Below are positions 8,342 to 17,463 of a stretch of 56,856 nucleotides of DNA, one piece after another. Position 1 is the stretch's first letter, and every line of letters starts with the position of its first letter. The position numbers were made by a program, and so were the translations under genes. Origin of the DNA: an uncultured Flavobacteriales bacterium (GTDB lineage: Bacteria; Bacteroidota; Bacteroidia; Flavobacteriales_D; Sanyastnellaceae); contig CALJFZ010000051.1 of the NCBI GenBank assembly GCA_938074325.1, forward strand, positions 1 to 56,856, in the 5' to 3' direction. Under the pieces are notes generated by a model, which did no database searches, was not told the origin of the DNA, and saw only the letters and a list, made by a program, of their open reading frames with translations.

Positions 8342-9265
8342 TTATTGCGCGCGCGATCGGCGTCTCAGGCGCTTTGGATTGTTCCACGGGCCTTGAATTT
8401 TCGGGTCGCGGACATCCACATCTTCTTGGAGCACCCATTGATTCTTTTTCCAAACCAACGCGTCGTAGGACATGTCCGGTCCGTAGTAAGAGGTTTGTCC
8501 TTCAAGGTCGGCACTGGGTGGACTCAAATGATCCATCACAATCATGTCGAGGTCTTCGCGCCATTGCAAAATGGCTGACACTTGGTCGGAGTATTCCAAG
8601 ACGTAGCGCTTGGTGCTTCCTCGGCCGGCTGAGATGATTGGGACTCCAAACTTGAGCTTTGTCCCGCTCACTGAGAGCGTTTCTACGATTTTCCGCGTTC
8701 GAATGTTGTCTGCTCCATCCCATCCCAGTAGGGTGTATACCATTCTGCTGCCTTGTTCTTGAATGAGCACCTCGTAGTAAACTGCACCGGGCCAATCCTT
8801 CGGGGTAAAACGCGCCTTTGCATCCAGTGTGGGCCTGAGGGCGGTGGGCCGTTTGTACCGGAGAGGACGTACCACTTGCGTTCCACGTTTATCATGGAAA
8901 ATGACCACAGCACCGTACGCGTGCGTTTGGTTGGAGAGTTCAACATTCCACGAAACGATGGAAAGCTGGTCTTTTCCCGCACCTGCCGATGCATACCCCA
9001 TATGGGTGCTCAAAAGTTGGGCGGCATTTTCTTCCAACGCATTTTCATTCCAATGCGCCACCATGGCCTCCGAGAGCTGTTCACTCAAGGCCAATCGTTT
9101 GGAGTCCGTCGGTGCCTTTTGGATCGCTTCGTATTGCGCCACGAAATCATCAATGGGCGCGGCATGCAGCCAAAGGATTGCGCCGAGAAGGAAGCACGCA
9201 AGCGACCCCGCACGTTTGGTCAGGCGGTGCGCATGTAGCCGCGAAAAGTGGGTTAGGGGTGCCAT
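8342..9265 (-). CDS. Secreted protein of unknown function
   Basis: 307 residues. The N-terminus has a basic stretch and a hydrophobic core (SLACFLLGAILWLHAAP) typical of a signal peptide. The middle segments (NWVLEYSDQ-like YVLEYSDQVSAILQW; DMIVMDHLSPPSADLEGQ; YYGPDMSYDALVW) resemble a conserved hypothetical family I associate with Bacteroidota, but no function is known to me. It ends with a strongly basic tail (NPKRLRRRSRAQ). It sits downstream of the ferredoxin gene in the same direction (34-bp gap) and may be cotranscribed with it. Confidence 0.75.
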   Translation of the reverse strand: MAPLTHFSRLHAHRLTKRAGSLACFLLGAILWLHAAPIDDFVAQYEAIQKAPTDSKRLALSEQLSEAMVAHWNENALEENAAQLLSTHMGYASAGAGKDQLSIVSWNVELSNQTHAYGAVVIFHDKRGTQVVRPLRYKRPTALRPTLDAKARFTPKDWPGAVYYEVLIQEQGSRMVYTLLGWDGADNIRTRKIVETLSVSGTKLKFGVPIISAGRGSTKRYVLEYSDQVSAILQWREDLDMIVMDHLSPPSADLEGQTSYYGPDMSYDALVWKKNQWVLQEDVDVRDPKIQGPWNNPKRLRRRSRAQ

Positions 9266-9299
9266 AAATTATGAACGCATTGCTGCGTTGGGAATTGCC

Positions 9300-9647
9300 T
9301 CAGAGGTGCATGAAGGCCTTTTTCGCCAAGAGCAGTTCTTCCGATTCTTCGTGGTCGGGATCGTCTACACAACAGTCTACCGGGCAGACTGCAGCGCACT
9401 GCGGCTCGTCGTGAAATCCGACACACTCGGTGCACTTCTCGTGTGCGATGTAGTAAACGTCCATGTTCCTTGGATCGTTTTCGTGGTCTGCATTGACGGT
9501 TCCAACCGTGGGGTGATCGCCCTCTCCTTTGAATCCTGTTCCATCCGAGAACAACCAGCCCGCTCCGCCTTCGTAGATGGCATTGTTCGGGCATTCAGGT
9601 TCGCAAGCTCCGCAGTTAATGCAGTCGTCGGTGATCATAATAGCCAT
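9300..9647 (-). CDS. 4Fe-4S dicluster ferredoxin
   Basis: 115 residues. The first cluster motif is [12 protein letters not shown] (CxxCxxCxxxCP), the second uses [21 protein letters not shown], the usual spaced form of two-cluster ferredoxins. It carries electrons at low potential in the cytoplasm. The ATG at 9647 ([13 protein letters not shown]) is the family's usual start; the ATGs at 9704 and 9713 would run through the divergent gene's promoter and are rejected. It is divergent from a LuxC-type acyl-CoA reductase, an association that I recall for Bacteroidota, although the NADPH dependence of LuxC makes direct electron delivery uncertain. Confidence 0.93.
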   Translation of the reverse strand: MAIMITDDCINCGACEPECPNNAIYEGGAGWLFSDGTGFKGEGDHPTVGTVNADHENDPRNMDVYYIAHEKCTECVGFHDEPQCAAVCPVDCCVDDPDHEESEELLLAKKAFMHL

Positions 9648-9674
9648 GCGCGTGTGGGGTCTCTGGTAGCGGTG

Positions 9675-9682
9675 TAAATTTG
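9675..9682 (+). promoter_or_regulatory. -7 box of the acyl-CoA reductase gene
   Basis: TAAATTTG is an exact match to TAnnTTTG, 20 bases before the ATG at 9703, giving a short leader of roughly 15 nt. No clear -33 TTG is seen. Confidence 0.55.
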
Positions 9683-9685
9683 GGG

Positions 9686-9693
9686 CGAAGATA
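9686..9693 (-). promoter_or_regulatory. -7-like box of the ferredoxin gene
   Basis: TATCTTCG on the minus strand, one base off the consensus, 38 bases upstream of the ATG at 9647. It lies just beyond the plus-strand box at 9675-9682, so the two divergent promoters would sit side by side in the 55-bp gap. Confidence 0.4.
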
Positions 9694-9702
9694 CGCACCA
9701 AC

Positions 9703-10752
9703 ATGACCAACACATTCTTTTCCGGCCTTGTTCATTTGGGCGCTTGGTTCCGCGGCGAAATTGATGGCGAAGGAAGCAACGACGAAGAATTGCTTCGAAC
9801 GGCAGAGGCCCAAAACCGCTGGTTCACGCCGGACTTCATGCGTCAGGCGATGGAGGCGAATGGTGAGATGCTGCAAGCACCGGTCCTGAGGAAGTGGGTC
9901 TCGTCTTACCCCGGGCTCGACCAACCGCGGTCGCCAAAAAAGGTGGGATTGGTCCTCGCCGGGAATTTACCCATGGTGGGGTGGCACGACGTGCTCAGTG
10001 TTTTAATCGCTGGTCACCACGCGGTGGTGAAATGCAGCTCGGAAGACAAAGTCCTGATCCCGGCGGCCATTCGGGTACTGGAAGAAGCGTTGGGCGCTGA
10101 ATTTGACGGTCGGTTGGCATTCGTTCAGGGCACCCTTCAAGACGTCGATGCGGTGATTGCTACGGGCAGCGCCAATACGAATCGGTACTTTGAATACTAT
10201 TTCCGGGATTTGCCGAAAATCTTGAGAAGCCAACGAACGAGTGTCGCAGTACTGGACGGAAGCGAAACCCACAGCGAATTGCAAGCACTCGGATCCGACG
10301 TGTTTCGCTACTATGGATTGGGGTGTCGAAGTGTGACCAAACTGATGCTGCCACGGGGTTTCGATTTGGATCGCCTCTTCGGAGCTTGGGTGGATTGGGG
10401 ATTTGTCGCCCAGAACAACAAGTACGCGAACAATTACGATTACCACAAAGCGGTGTGGCTTTTGAACCAGGAACAACTCTTGGAGAATGGGTTCTTGTTG
10501 ATGAAGGAGGACGAAGGATGGATGAGTCCGGTGGGGACGCTTTTTTATGAGTGGTATGACGACCTGAAGTCGGTAAGCAGCAAGTTGAACGAATCAGCAG
10601 GACAATTGCAATGCGTGTCGACTCGCCTTCCGGCATCCGAGTTAGCAGAAAACGTCCCCTGTGTATCCTTCGGTCAAACGCAGAATCCTAGCCCCTGGGA
10701 TTATGCAGACGGGGTCGACACACTGAACTTCTTATTGGCACTATCTTCGTGA
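9703..10752 (+). CDS. LuxC-like acyl-CoA reductase
   Basis: 349 residues. The sequence fits the acyl-CoA reductase (LuxC, PF05893) family in the aldehyde dehydrogenase superfamily: [23 protein letters not shown] is the nucleotide-binding region, [17 protein letters not shown] a conserved segment, and [11 protein letters not shown] holds the likely catalytic Cys. Such enzymes reduce fatty acyl-CoA to aldehyde. In other Bacteroidota I recall serC and serA nearby; they are absent here. The downstream lipoprotein gene starts 21 bp after the stop and may be cotranscribed. The physiological substrate is unknown. Confidence 0.88.
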   Translation: MTNTFFSGLVHLGAWFRGEIDGEGSNDEELLRTAEAQNRWFTPDFMRQAMEANGEMLQAPVLRKWVSSYPGLDQPRSPKKVGLVLAGNLPMVGWHDVLSVLIAGHHAVVKCSSEDKVLIPAAIRVLEEALGAEFDGRLAFVQGTLQDVDAVIATGSANTNRYFEYYFRDLPKILRSQRTSVAVLDGSETHSELQALGSDVFRYYGLGCRSVTKLMLPRGFDLDRLFGAWVDWGFVAQNNKYANNYDYHKAVWLLNQEQLLENGFLLMKEDEGWMSPVGTLFYEWYDDLKSVSSKLNESAGQLQCVSTRLPASELAENVPCVSFGQTQNPSPWDYADGVDTLNFLLALSS

Positions 10753-10773
10753 CCAACTGTGCAAGAAAGGAAC

Positions 10774-11907
10774 ATGTCAAAAAGGGAAATGAGATCAGGA
10801 TTGAAATTCCAATGGGCCATGGTCGCTGCATGGGTTATTGGGTTGTGGGGGTGCTCGACGGACATTGAATTGAATGCGCCCTATGACCGGACACCTGTGG
10901 TATTTAGCCTGTTGGATGCCGCCCAAGACACGCAGTGGGTCCGCATCAACCGAACGTGGTTGGGTGACGGCAATCAATTCGATGCGGCCTTGATCGCCGA
11001 TAGCAGCGAGTACGACGCATCTTCCTTGACGGTGACCGTTCAAGAACGCACGGGCAATGTAACGGGCACCCAATGGAGCCTCAAGGACACGGTCATTGAG
11101 AACAAATCGGACGACGGAATTTTCTACGCTCCGGAGCATCAAATGTGGTATTTCGTTCCGGAGGCTGGGCTCGATACGGATGCGGAGTACGATTTGGCGA
11201 TTGCCATCGAAGAAGAAGAGGAGCTGGTGAGTGCGACGACCAACATGATTGCAGAGCAAATCGGTAACATTACCCAACCACCTCCGGGTGTCAACAACTT
11301 CAAGCTGGGGTTTGCGAGCCCTGGCTTCGTCACAACCTATCCGGATATCACATTCAAATGGTCGTCCACTGCGGGTGCCAGCCGCTACGACATTACGGTT
11401 TTCATTCACGTCATCGAACGCGTTTGGAACGATTTGGAACACACCGATCTCCTCGAAGAACGCGAGCGGATTGTGGAATGGAACATCGGAACCCTCAATA
11501 CGGACGACGATGAAGGCGGTGAAGTCTTGCAAAAGGAAATCAGCGGATCGCGATTCTATTCAACGCTGGCGACGCAATTGGACGAAGATCCTTACATCAC
11601 ACGTGTCTTGGGGGTTTGGGATGAAGAGGTTCAAATTGCCCGTGCGGTGGACTTTGTATTGACCATTGCCAACGAAGAACTTTCGACGTACTTGGAAGTC
11701 AATGCGCCCGTCACAGGCGTCATTCAAGAGCGCCCAGAATACACCAACATCAATGGGGGATTGGGACTCTTTGCCGCCCGCTCTTCTCAAGGTGTTTACG
11801 GAATCGGTTACACCACTGCAACCGTTGAGCATCTGATTGAAGGGGATGAAACGGCCGCCTTGAATTTTTGCACGCCCAACCCATTCTCTGATTTTTACTG
11901 CGATTGA
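10774..11907 (+). CDS. Secreted lipoprotein of unknown function
   Basis: 377 residues. A lipobox is seen in VIGLWGCSTD, so the mature protein is probably lipid-anchored at an outer or inner membrane. The rest is beta-rich with acidic patches (AIEEEEELVSA) and an Ig-like segment (YPDITFKWSSTAGASRYDITV). The C-terminal GGLGLFAARSSQGVYG motif resembles the end of DUF4249-type lipoproteins, but I cannot assign it firmly. The ATG at 10774 is preferred over an in-frame GTG at 10759. The stop TGA overlaps the ATG of the next gene by one base, so translational coupling is likely. Confidence 0.8.
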   Translation: MSKREMRSGLKFQWAMVAAWVIGLWGCSTDIELNAPYDRTPVVFSLLDAAQDTQWVRINRTWLGDGNQFDAALIADSSEYDASSLTVTVQERTGNVTGTQWSLKDTVIENKSDDGIFYAPEHQMWYFVPEAGLDTDAEYDLAIAIEEEEELVSATTNMIAEQIGNITQPPPGVNNFKLGFASPGFVTTYPDITFKWSSTAGASRYDITVFIHVIERVWNDLEHTDLLEERERIVEWNIGTLNTDDDEGGEVLQKEISGSRFYSTLATQLDEDPYITRVLGVWDEEVQIARAVDFVLTIANEELSTYLEVNAPVTGVIQERPEYTNINGGLGLFAARSSQGVYGIGYTTATVEHLIEGDETAALNFCTPNPFSDFYCD

Positions 11908-12347
11908 TGGAACACACGCTCTCGACCCAGATTCACGATGCGACAATCGAATTGTCCATGGGGCTGTACACCATCCGGTTTGCGGATGAAGCTGTATTGG
12001 ACCTCAATCAGATGAAGCGCGTAGAGACGGCTAGGCGGCAGTTGGTTGAAGGCGGGGTGGGGCCTGTGTTGGTCTTGATTCCCAGAAATGCGGCCCTCGT
12101 AGAACAAGAAGCGCTCGCTTGGCTCGGTTCAGATGAAGCGATGCTGGATGTGCCAGCTCGCGCAGTTGTGGTACCCTCGTCCATTCAAGTATTGCGGGAC
12201 CGCATCCGATGGGCATTGTTCAAGCCCGCCGTTGCTTTCCGCGTGTTCCGCAACCCCCAAGTCGCTAAGGGTTGGGTGTTGGACCAATGGTACGATTCCC
12301 AAATTGGGAAGGAGATCGATGCCTTCGAGTCTGAAGGCTTGATTTAA
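11907..12347 (+). CDS. Small STAS/SpoIIAA-like protein, function unknown
   Basis: 146 residues with no signal peptide. The pattern (a beta strand, VLVLIPRNAALVEQEALAWLGSD, then VVPSSIQVLRDRIRWALFKPAVAFRVFRNPQVAKGWV) resembles the SpoIIAA/STAS-like small proteins (DUF7793-type) of Bacteroidota, in which the final helix carries a RxFxxxxxAxxWL motif. No binding partner can be named. It is coupled to the upstream lipoprotein by a 1-base stop/start overlap and its stop codon abuts the convergent gene's stop. Confidence 0.7.
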   Translation: MEHTLSTQIHDATIELSMGLYTIRFADEAVLDLNQMKRVETARRQLVEGGVGPVLVLIPRNAALVEQEALAWLGSDEAMLDVPARAVVVPSSIQVLRDRIRWALFKPAVAFRVFRNPQVAKGWVLDQWYDSQIGKEIDAFESEGLI

Positions 12348-13385
12348 TCAGCGCACAAGCACCTGAACGGCGGATCCGCCTCGTACGCGGAGGGCATACG
12401 CTCCGGGTACCAGTTGGGTAGGGACCACAAATCCGCTGGATTGGCCGGCCAATACGAGTCGCCCGGTTCCGTCGTAAAGCTCCCACACCAAGGATTCGTT
12501 CCATTGTACGCTTTCTCCACGATTTACAGGATTAGGGAAGGGGAGAAGAGCAGCCTGTTCTGTAAGCGTCGAGACGCCATTGCTTGAGGTCAAATCCTGG
12601 TAGGTTGCTGTCAACGGAAGTCCGAAAATCTCCGTGATCTCGAGCAACGGGAATCCCATGTCTGTTCCCCACCATTGGTAAGTAACCTGCTCGCGGTCGA
12701 TGCTAAACGGCTCACCGAGCTGTTCAATGAACACGTCGTCTGTAGCCGTGAGGTAAGTGCGGGTGCGTAAGACGTCATAGGAGCCGCTGGGAAGAATCAG
12801 GGTGCCCCATCCGTCGACTTCCACTTCCCTTTCCTGGTCCAAACCATAGGATAAGATGCCGGTAAGGTCCAATTGAAAAGCGGCGGTGCTGGTCAACGTA
12901 GCGCCGTATTCCATGGGCAATGGGATGATCTCGTCAATATCGTCATAGGTCACCGGTAAGTCAAAGCCCATGGCGCTCAAACCCACGCCAGCGATTGCGT
13001 ATGCATCTCCATCGGTTTGGTAAAAGTTGTTGAACCCGTCAAGAGGAATGCCGAAGTCCATTCCGAGGTCTGGGAATTCAGTGGGCAAGAAGAAGTCGCA
13101 CTGATAGGTTGAGTTAAATGGGCTATTGAAGACCAGCGCGGCACTGATGCTTGCATCGTTGATGTCTACCGGGGTGAGCGGCGCATCGGTCAGCGGGATC
13201 AAATCGCTGGCATCCCAGGTCACGTCCGCACCGGCTTGTTCCCCCAAGCTCATGTCTGTAATGGCTGCAGTAACGAGCGGGTAGGTCACATCAGGCTGCG
13301 GCATGTCATCGCTTGTGATGGTGATTTGGCTGAACGCTGGCGCTGCGCAGATGCAGGCAAAGAGGAAGGGGAGGATGCGTCGCAT
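12348..13385 (-). CDS. Secreted protein with T9SS type A sorting domain
   Basis: 345 residues. The signal peptide is ILPFLFACICAAPAFSQ. The body is a beta-rich secreted domain of unknown function. The C-terminal 75 residues (FPNPVNRGESVQW, then VWELYDGTGRLVLAG, LVPGAYALRV and a basic end) fit a Por/T9SS type A sorting domain, so the protein should cross the outer membrane through the type IX system and be attached or released there. No other T9SS component lies in the window. Confidence 0.83.
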   Translation of the reverse strand: MRRILPFLFACICAAPAFSQITITSDDMPQPDVTYPLVTAAITDMSLGEQAGADVTWDASDLIPLTDAPLTPVDINDASISAALVFNSPFNSTYQCDFFLPTEFPDLGMDFGIPLDGFNNFYQTDGDAYAIAGVGLSAMGFDLPVTYDDIDEIIPLPMEYGATLTSTAAFQLDLTGILSYGLDQEREVEVDGWGTLILPSGSYDVLRTRTYLTATDDVFIEQLGEPFSIDREQVTYQWWGTDMGFPLLEITEIFGLPLTATYQDLTSSNGVSTLTEQAALLPFPNPVNRGESVQWNESLVWELYDGTGRLVLAGQSSGFVVPTQLVPGAYALRVRGGSAVQVLVR

Positions 13386-13401
13386 GGGAAAAAAGTTTGC
13401 C

Positions 13402-13409
13402 CGAAGTTA
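13402..13409 (-). promoter_or_regulatory. -7-like box upstream of the T9SS cargo gene
   Basis: TAACTTCG on the minus strand, 16 bases before the ATG at 13385. One base off TAnnTTTG. Confidence 0.35.
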
Positions 13410-13423
13410 CGGGGAATGGTGTG

Positions 13424-16400
13424 CTAATCAGCGCTCAAGTCACGCCATCGGTCGAAGGCCCACCTGAATCGGAGTCCGACACCCTGCACAGATTGGCCCT
13501 CAATGGCGCTGGTGAGGTTGGCATTCTGGCGCGTGTGGCCCGTGAGTTGAACGTTTCCATCAGGGGTCAGATCAAAACTCACTGTCAGGTCCTGAATCTG
13601 AACGTCTTCTGCGTGAACTTGCCCAAAAGATTGTGCGCCAAATTCGCCTTCAATGTGCAACCGATCGTTCAGCATTTGGGTGCTCAGGGCTAGGCCCAGG
13701 GCTTGCTCACCACTCAGTGCGTCCTGCGCGTAGTCCAGTCCAACATCAACAGCCGGGGCAATCTGCGATATCCAATGGCCCAATTGATTCGCCAAAAACT
13801 GGGTGCTTTGAGCCGGCTGTATGAAGCCGCCTACAGCTGCCTCTGCCGGATCTGATGGTAAGAATTGGCCCATGACCAGAAGCCCCAATGCCTGCCGTTG
13901 AACTTCTTCTTCACTGATCAATGCCCCCTCCATCAAGGCTTGAACACGGGAGTCAGCGGTCGGTGCTTCGATGCCAAAGTCTAGCTTGGGTTGCAACATC
14001 GAGCCGTCCAATTTTAATCCCAGTTCGATGGGTAAACGACCGGGGAGATCGGAGACCTCGGGGAGGAGCGCGTCCAACGTGGTCCGAGTGGTGTAAGTTG
14101 TTGCAATGGAAAGTTCTGCATTGTAGGGGTCGCCCTGCCAGGCAATGGTGCTCCCTGGTTGGATGTCGAAGCGTTTGTTCAACCAGTTTTGCAAGGTGAA
14201 ATAATAGGCTCCTTCGGTAATCTCGAGATCTCCTGTCATGCTGAGTTCTTCGAAATCATCAATGGTTAAGTCCAGATGCCCTGTGGCTTCCCCAACAATT
14301 TCATCCCCAACATCCCGATCGAATACAATACGTGCTTGTGCGCCTTTGTCGACATCTATCCCAAGATTCAAGGTCACATCAGAAAATACCCCGCGCGACG
14401 GGCGGCCTTGCTCTGTTTGCTCTTCGTTGTCCGCAAACCGAATAAACTCTGCATAATTGACGTCTGAACGCCCGTCCATGGGCAAGGCAAAATCTGTTCC
14501 GGCACCTGAGGTAATTGCGGCGTCAATCTGCAAGAACGGTCCGTGCCCTGAGACATTGATGTCGCCTGTACCCATAGCTTGACCGTAAAACAGGGCATCC
14601 GGCGTTGGGGGGATGTTCATCAGCTCAACTGCATCCTCGGGTAATTCAATTCCGAAGTCCAGGCTCCAATCCGAAAAGGAATCATGAAGTGCTGTTCCAT
14701 TAAACGTCCCGGAGCGCGCATTGCGATCCTTCAATTCCCATTGGTCGAGATAGAAGCCGTCAGGACGGACATCAACAGATCCCGTCAGACCATACGTAGT
14801 TCCCAAATAAGGGACTTCGATGCTTGCATTCTCGGCGATCAGGACACCTGTTAAGCTTGTGTTTTTATGCAAGCCCACGGCCGTTATGGCCCCATTCGCT
14901 TGGCCTTCCAGGGCAATGCTGGACGGGGGGAAGAACGGGTTGGCGGCGCGCAATGGGAGTCCAGCGAATCGCATCGTTAATTCGGTGGAGGCCATGTCCG
15001 CCAAGTCAGCTTGGGTGCTCACCTCGATGCTTCCTGTAGAATCCACTTGTCCAGAAGCGTACACCTCGAAAGCATGAGCGGGACCATTGGCGAAGAGTTC
15101 GAGGCCGTGCAGGCTGTGTTCATGCCAGGAGATGTCTTCGACGCTGCACTGAGCGGTCAGGAGCGGAGCGCCTCCGTCTGCTCTGATTTGCACCTCACCA
15201 CCTGCCTGCACCAAGGAGATTGAATCATTTTGAACAGGCCACGCCAAAGAATCCACATGCCATTGCGTGCTGAAGTTCCAATGCGTCAAGTCTTCGAATT
15301 TGCCGCCGCAGTCGAGCTGGCCGTGGGGTGTGTGTAAGGTGAAGGACGACCCTGCAATGGATCCATCAGCTGGGTTTGCGCTGAGCACAACGGGCTGCTT
15401 CAGTTCGATCTCTTGGTCCCTGACAATGCTTGAAAACGGGCGAACGGTGAATTGCAAATTGTTGTCGATTGGACGGACGGTACCGCCCAATTGCCGCGCG
15501 ATGCTTCCATCCGCGAACTCCAGTGAATCCGCGTGCCAGTCCAGTCCCGGCGTTTCGACGTCTCCAAAACGTCCTGAGAGCTGCAAGCCAGAAGCCGTTG
15601 CCTGCGACATGACGACTTCAGGAACATCCACGTTGAGCGTTCCGGTATTTCCTTCCCATGCGGCCTCCGCTCGGACAAGTTGCGGTGCGTCAAACGGCAG
15701 GTCAGCCATGAGCGCTACCGGTGCCCAGTCCATGACCGTGACAGCGCCTTCAAAGCGAGGAGTGGATACAATCCTGTGGTTTCGAGGGACGAGGGAAGCC
15801 GTGCGCGGATCTAGGGTCCAATCGTTCAGCAGTGAGGTATTGCAACGCAACTTGCCTGCTGTGAAATAGGAGTCCCAATCCAAAGACCAATTCTCGCCAC
15901 GCTTCGATTGGATCATGTCAAATCGTTCGATGGTGCGCGGAGCCCCGTTTTCCAATAATATGATGTTGCGCATTTCAGCGATCTGCGTCCATTCTGAAGC
16001 GCCGATTCCTGAAGCTCTCCAATTGAGTTCACCGTGCATTGCCCAGTCTGAGGAGGCCGACGACGGCTTGAGCTCGATAAGTTGGGTCAGGGAGGAGAAT
16101 TCCCAGGCGGAATCGTTGAATGACAACTCCCATTGGGAGTCAATTTCGCTGCCTCCAGGATGGTGCGCATCGACCGTCCCGTCCAATCCATTCGCGCCGA
16201 CTTGACCTTGGATGGCGAGTTCCCATATTCCCGGTACGAGATCCATGCCGTCCAGCTGTATGCCCAGTCCGTCCACGCGAGCATTGACGAGTGCCTCGTT
16301 CACATCACCGTTCCAGTCCAACGCCATGGACTGCTGCGGGGCGTCAGTGGCGACGGCCGTTGCGTGGTAACCTTTGGCGTCATGAGACAGGACTGTTTCC

Positions 16401-17425
16401 CACACCGGCGAAGAGGTGAGGTATGCAGGAAGCGAAACCGTGTTGCCGTTGAATACCGTTTCAAGCAAGGACATGTGCACATCAACCGGTCCAATGCTCC
16501 AGCTCTCCTGCTGCAATGCCAGGGGCAGCTCAAGCCCCATTCCTGAAAATTGGCCGGTGATCGCTTCGGAAGTATTCCACGCGATGTTGCCGGTGATGTT
16601 TTCGCCTGTGAGGACATCGTTCAAAGGTTCCACCCAAGGCTGATTGTGGTCAACGGGCCAATCCACCGGAGTAGGCTTCCAATCAAATAGCACGTTGTTT
16701 TCCGTACCCGAACGTTGTAAAGCCACGGTTGCCGCCCCCCAATTGGATTGAAGGTCAATGTCCCATATGGTTTGGATTGAGTCCGTTGTGATTTGGAGGT
16801 GGCAGTTTTGAATGACCGTGGGTTCTTCCCAAGGCATGGACCACATTTGATCGGCGCCGTTAGCGAGTGGCAACACCTCCGTATCCCGAGCCTCGGCCAT
16901 TCCGGTGGCATGTGTTCCATTCCATTCAATTTGCTGACCGCTGAAACGGCCGCAATTGAATTGGGTCGGGCTGCTTTCTTCTGCCCACGTTACCGCGATT
17001 TCCTCAATGCAGACATGGTCAATTAAAAAGGGCGTTGCCTCGTTGGCCGGAGTTTTCGCGGATCCTCCGAATGCTTGCGGGGACAAACGGCCTTTCACGC
17101 CTTGAACGGCGATGCTGTCGATGTGGCCGTCGCTCAGGATTGGTCTCCACCCATGGGATGCGATGCGAATTTTGGATAGGTGTATGGAGTCACCACTCGG
17201 CGTGCTTACTTGAATGCCATTGCCTTCAATTGCCGGCGGAAAAAGGCCAATTGCGGCCTTTTCGACGTGCCACACCAAGTCGAGGTGGAGGGTCAGCTTG
17301 TTCAGGGTGCGTTGTGCGAGCCAAGTCTGAAAAGTCGATGATGCCAGCGTGCTCCAAAAAACGACCAATCCCAATACCAGCGTACCCAGGACCCGTTGCG
17401 TTTGTTTTGGTAATCGGTTGCTCAT
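13424..17425 (-). CDS. tamB: TamB-like inner-membrane-anchored translocation/assembly protein
   Basis: 1333 residues. One N-terminal membrane segment (VLGTLVLGLVVFWSTLASS) is followed by a very long beta-rich region, and the last 450 residues match the TamB (DUF490) family: GDINVSGHGPFLQIDAAITSG, then EDFEELSMTGDLEITEGAYYFTLQNWLNKRF and SGEQALGLALSTQMLNDRLHIEGEFG. TamB-family proteins form a periplasmic groove for lipid transport or outer-membrane protein assembly. No TamA/BamA partner is visible beside it. It is divergent from tsaD with a 38-bp gap. Confidence 0.9.
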   Translation of the reverse strand: MSNRLPKQTQRVLGTLVLGLVVFWSTLASSTFQTWLAQRTLNKLTLHLDLVWHVEKAAIGLFPPAIEGNGIQVSTPSGDSIHLSKIRIASHGWRPILSDGHIDSIAVQGVKGRLSPQAFGGSAKTPANEATPFLIDHVCIEEIAVTWAEESSPTQFNCGRFSGQQIEWNGTHATGMAEARDTEVLPLANGADQMWSMPWEEPTVIQNCHLQITTDSIQTIWDIDLQSNWGAATVALQRSGTENNVLFDWKPTPVDWPVDHNQPWVEPLNDVLTGENITGNIAWNTSEAITGQFSGMGLELPLALQQESWSIGPVDVHMSLLETVFNGNTVSLPAYLTSSPVWETVLSHDAKGYHATAVATDAPQQSMALDWNGDVNEALVNARVDGLGIQLDGMDLVPGIWELAIQGQVGANGLDGTVDAHHPGGSEIDSQWELSFNDSAWEFSSLTQLIELKPSSASSDWAMHGELNWRASGIGASEWTQIAEMRNIILLENGAPRTIERFDMIQSKRGENWSLDWDSYFTAGKLRCNTSLLNDWTLDPRTASLVPRNHRIVSTPRFEGAVTVMDWAPVALMADLPFDAPQLVRAEAAWEGNTGTLNVDVPEVVMSQATASGLQLSGRFGDVETPGLDWHADSLEFADGSIARQLGGTVRPIDNNLQFTVRPFSSIVRDQEIELKQPVVLSANPADGSIAGSSFTLHTPHGQLDCGGKFEDLTHWNFSTQWHVDSLAWPVQNDSISLVQAGGEVQIRADGGAPLLTAQCSVEDISWHEHSLHGLELFANGPAHAFEVYASGQVDSTGSIEVSTQADLADMASTELTMRFAGLPLRAANPFFPPSSIALEGQANGAITAVGLHKNTSLTGVLIAENASIEVPYLGTTYGLTGSVDVRPDGFYLDQWELKDRNARSGTFNGTALHDSFSDWSLDFGIELPEDAVELMNIPPTPDALFYGQAMGTGDINVSGHGPFLQIDAAITSGAGTDFALPMDGRSDVNYAEFIRFADNEEQTEQGRPSRGVFSDVTLNLGIDVDKGAQARIVFDRDVGDEIVGEATGHLDLTIDDFEELSMTGDLEITEGAYYFTLQNWLNKRFDIQPGSTIAWQGDPYNAELSIATTYTTRTTLDALLPEVSDLPGRLPIELGLKLDGSMLQPKLDFGIEAPTADSRVQALMEGALISEEEVQRQALGLLVMGQFLPSDPAEAAVGGFIQPAQSTQFLANQLGHWISQIAPAVDVGLDYAQDALSGEQALGLALSTQMLNDRLHIEGEFGAQSFGQVHAEDVQIQDLTVSFDLTPDGNVQLTGHTRQNANLTSAIEGQSVQGVGLRFRWAFDRWRDLSAD

Positions 17426-17443
17426 CTATTGCTGGTGAAATTA

Positions 17444-17451
17444 TACTTTTG
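17444..17451 (+). promoter_or_regulatory. -7 box of tsaD
   Basis: TACTTTTG is an exact match to TAnnTTTG, 12 bases before the tsaD ATG. A TTG at 17418-17420 is 23 bases upstream, slightly longer than usual. The predicted leader is only a few bases. Confidence 0.55.
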
Positions 17452-17463
17452 TAGTCAGAAACC

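Noticed and set aside
8829-9677. A 282-codon plus-strand frame
   Set aside because: Opposes both a secreted protein gene and the ferredoxin gene; no family features.
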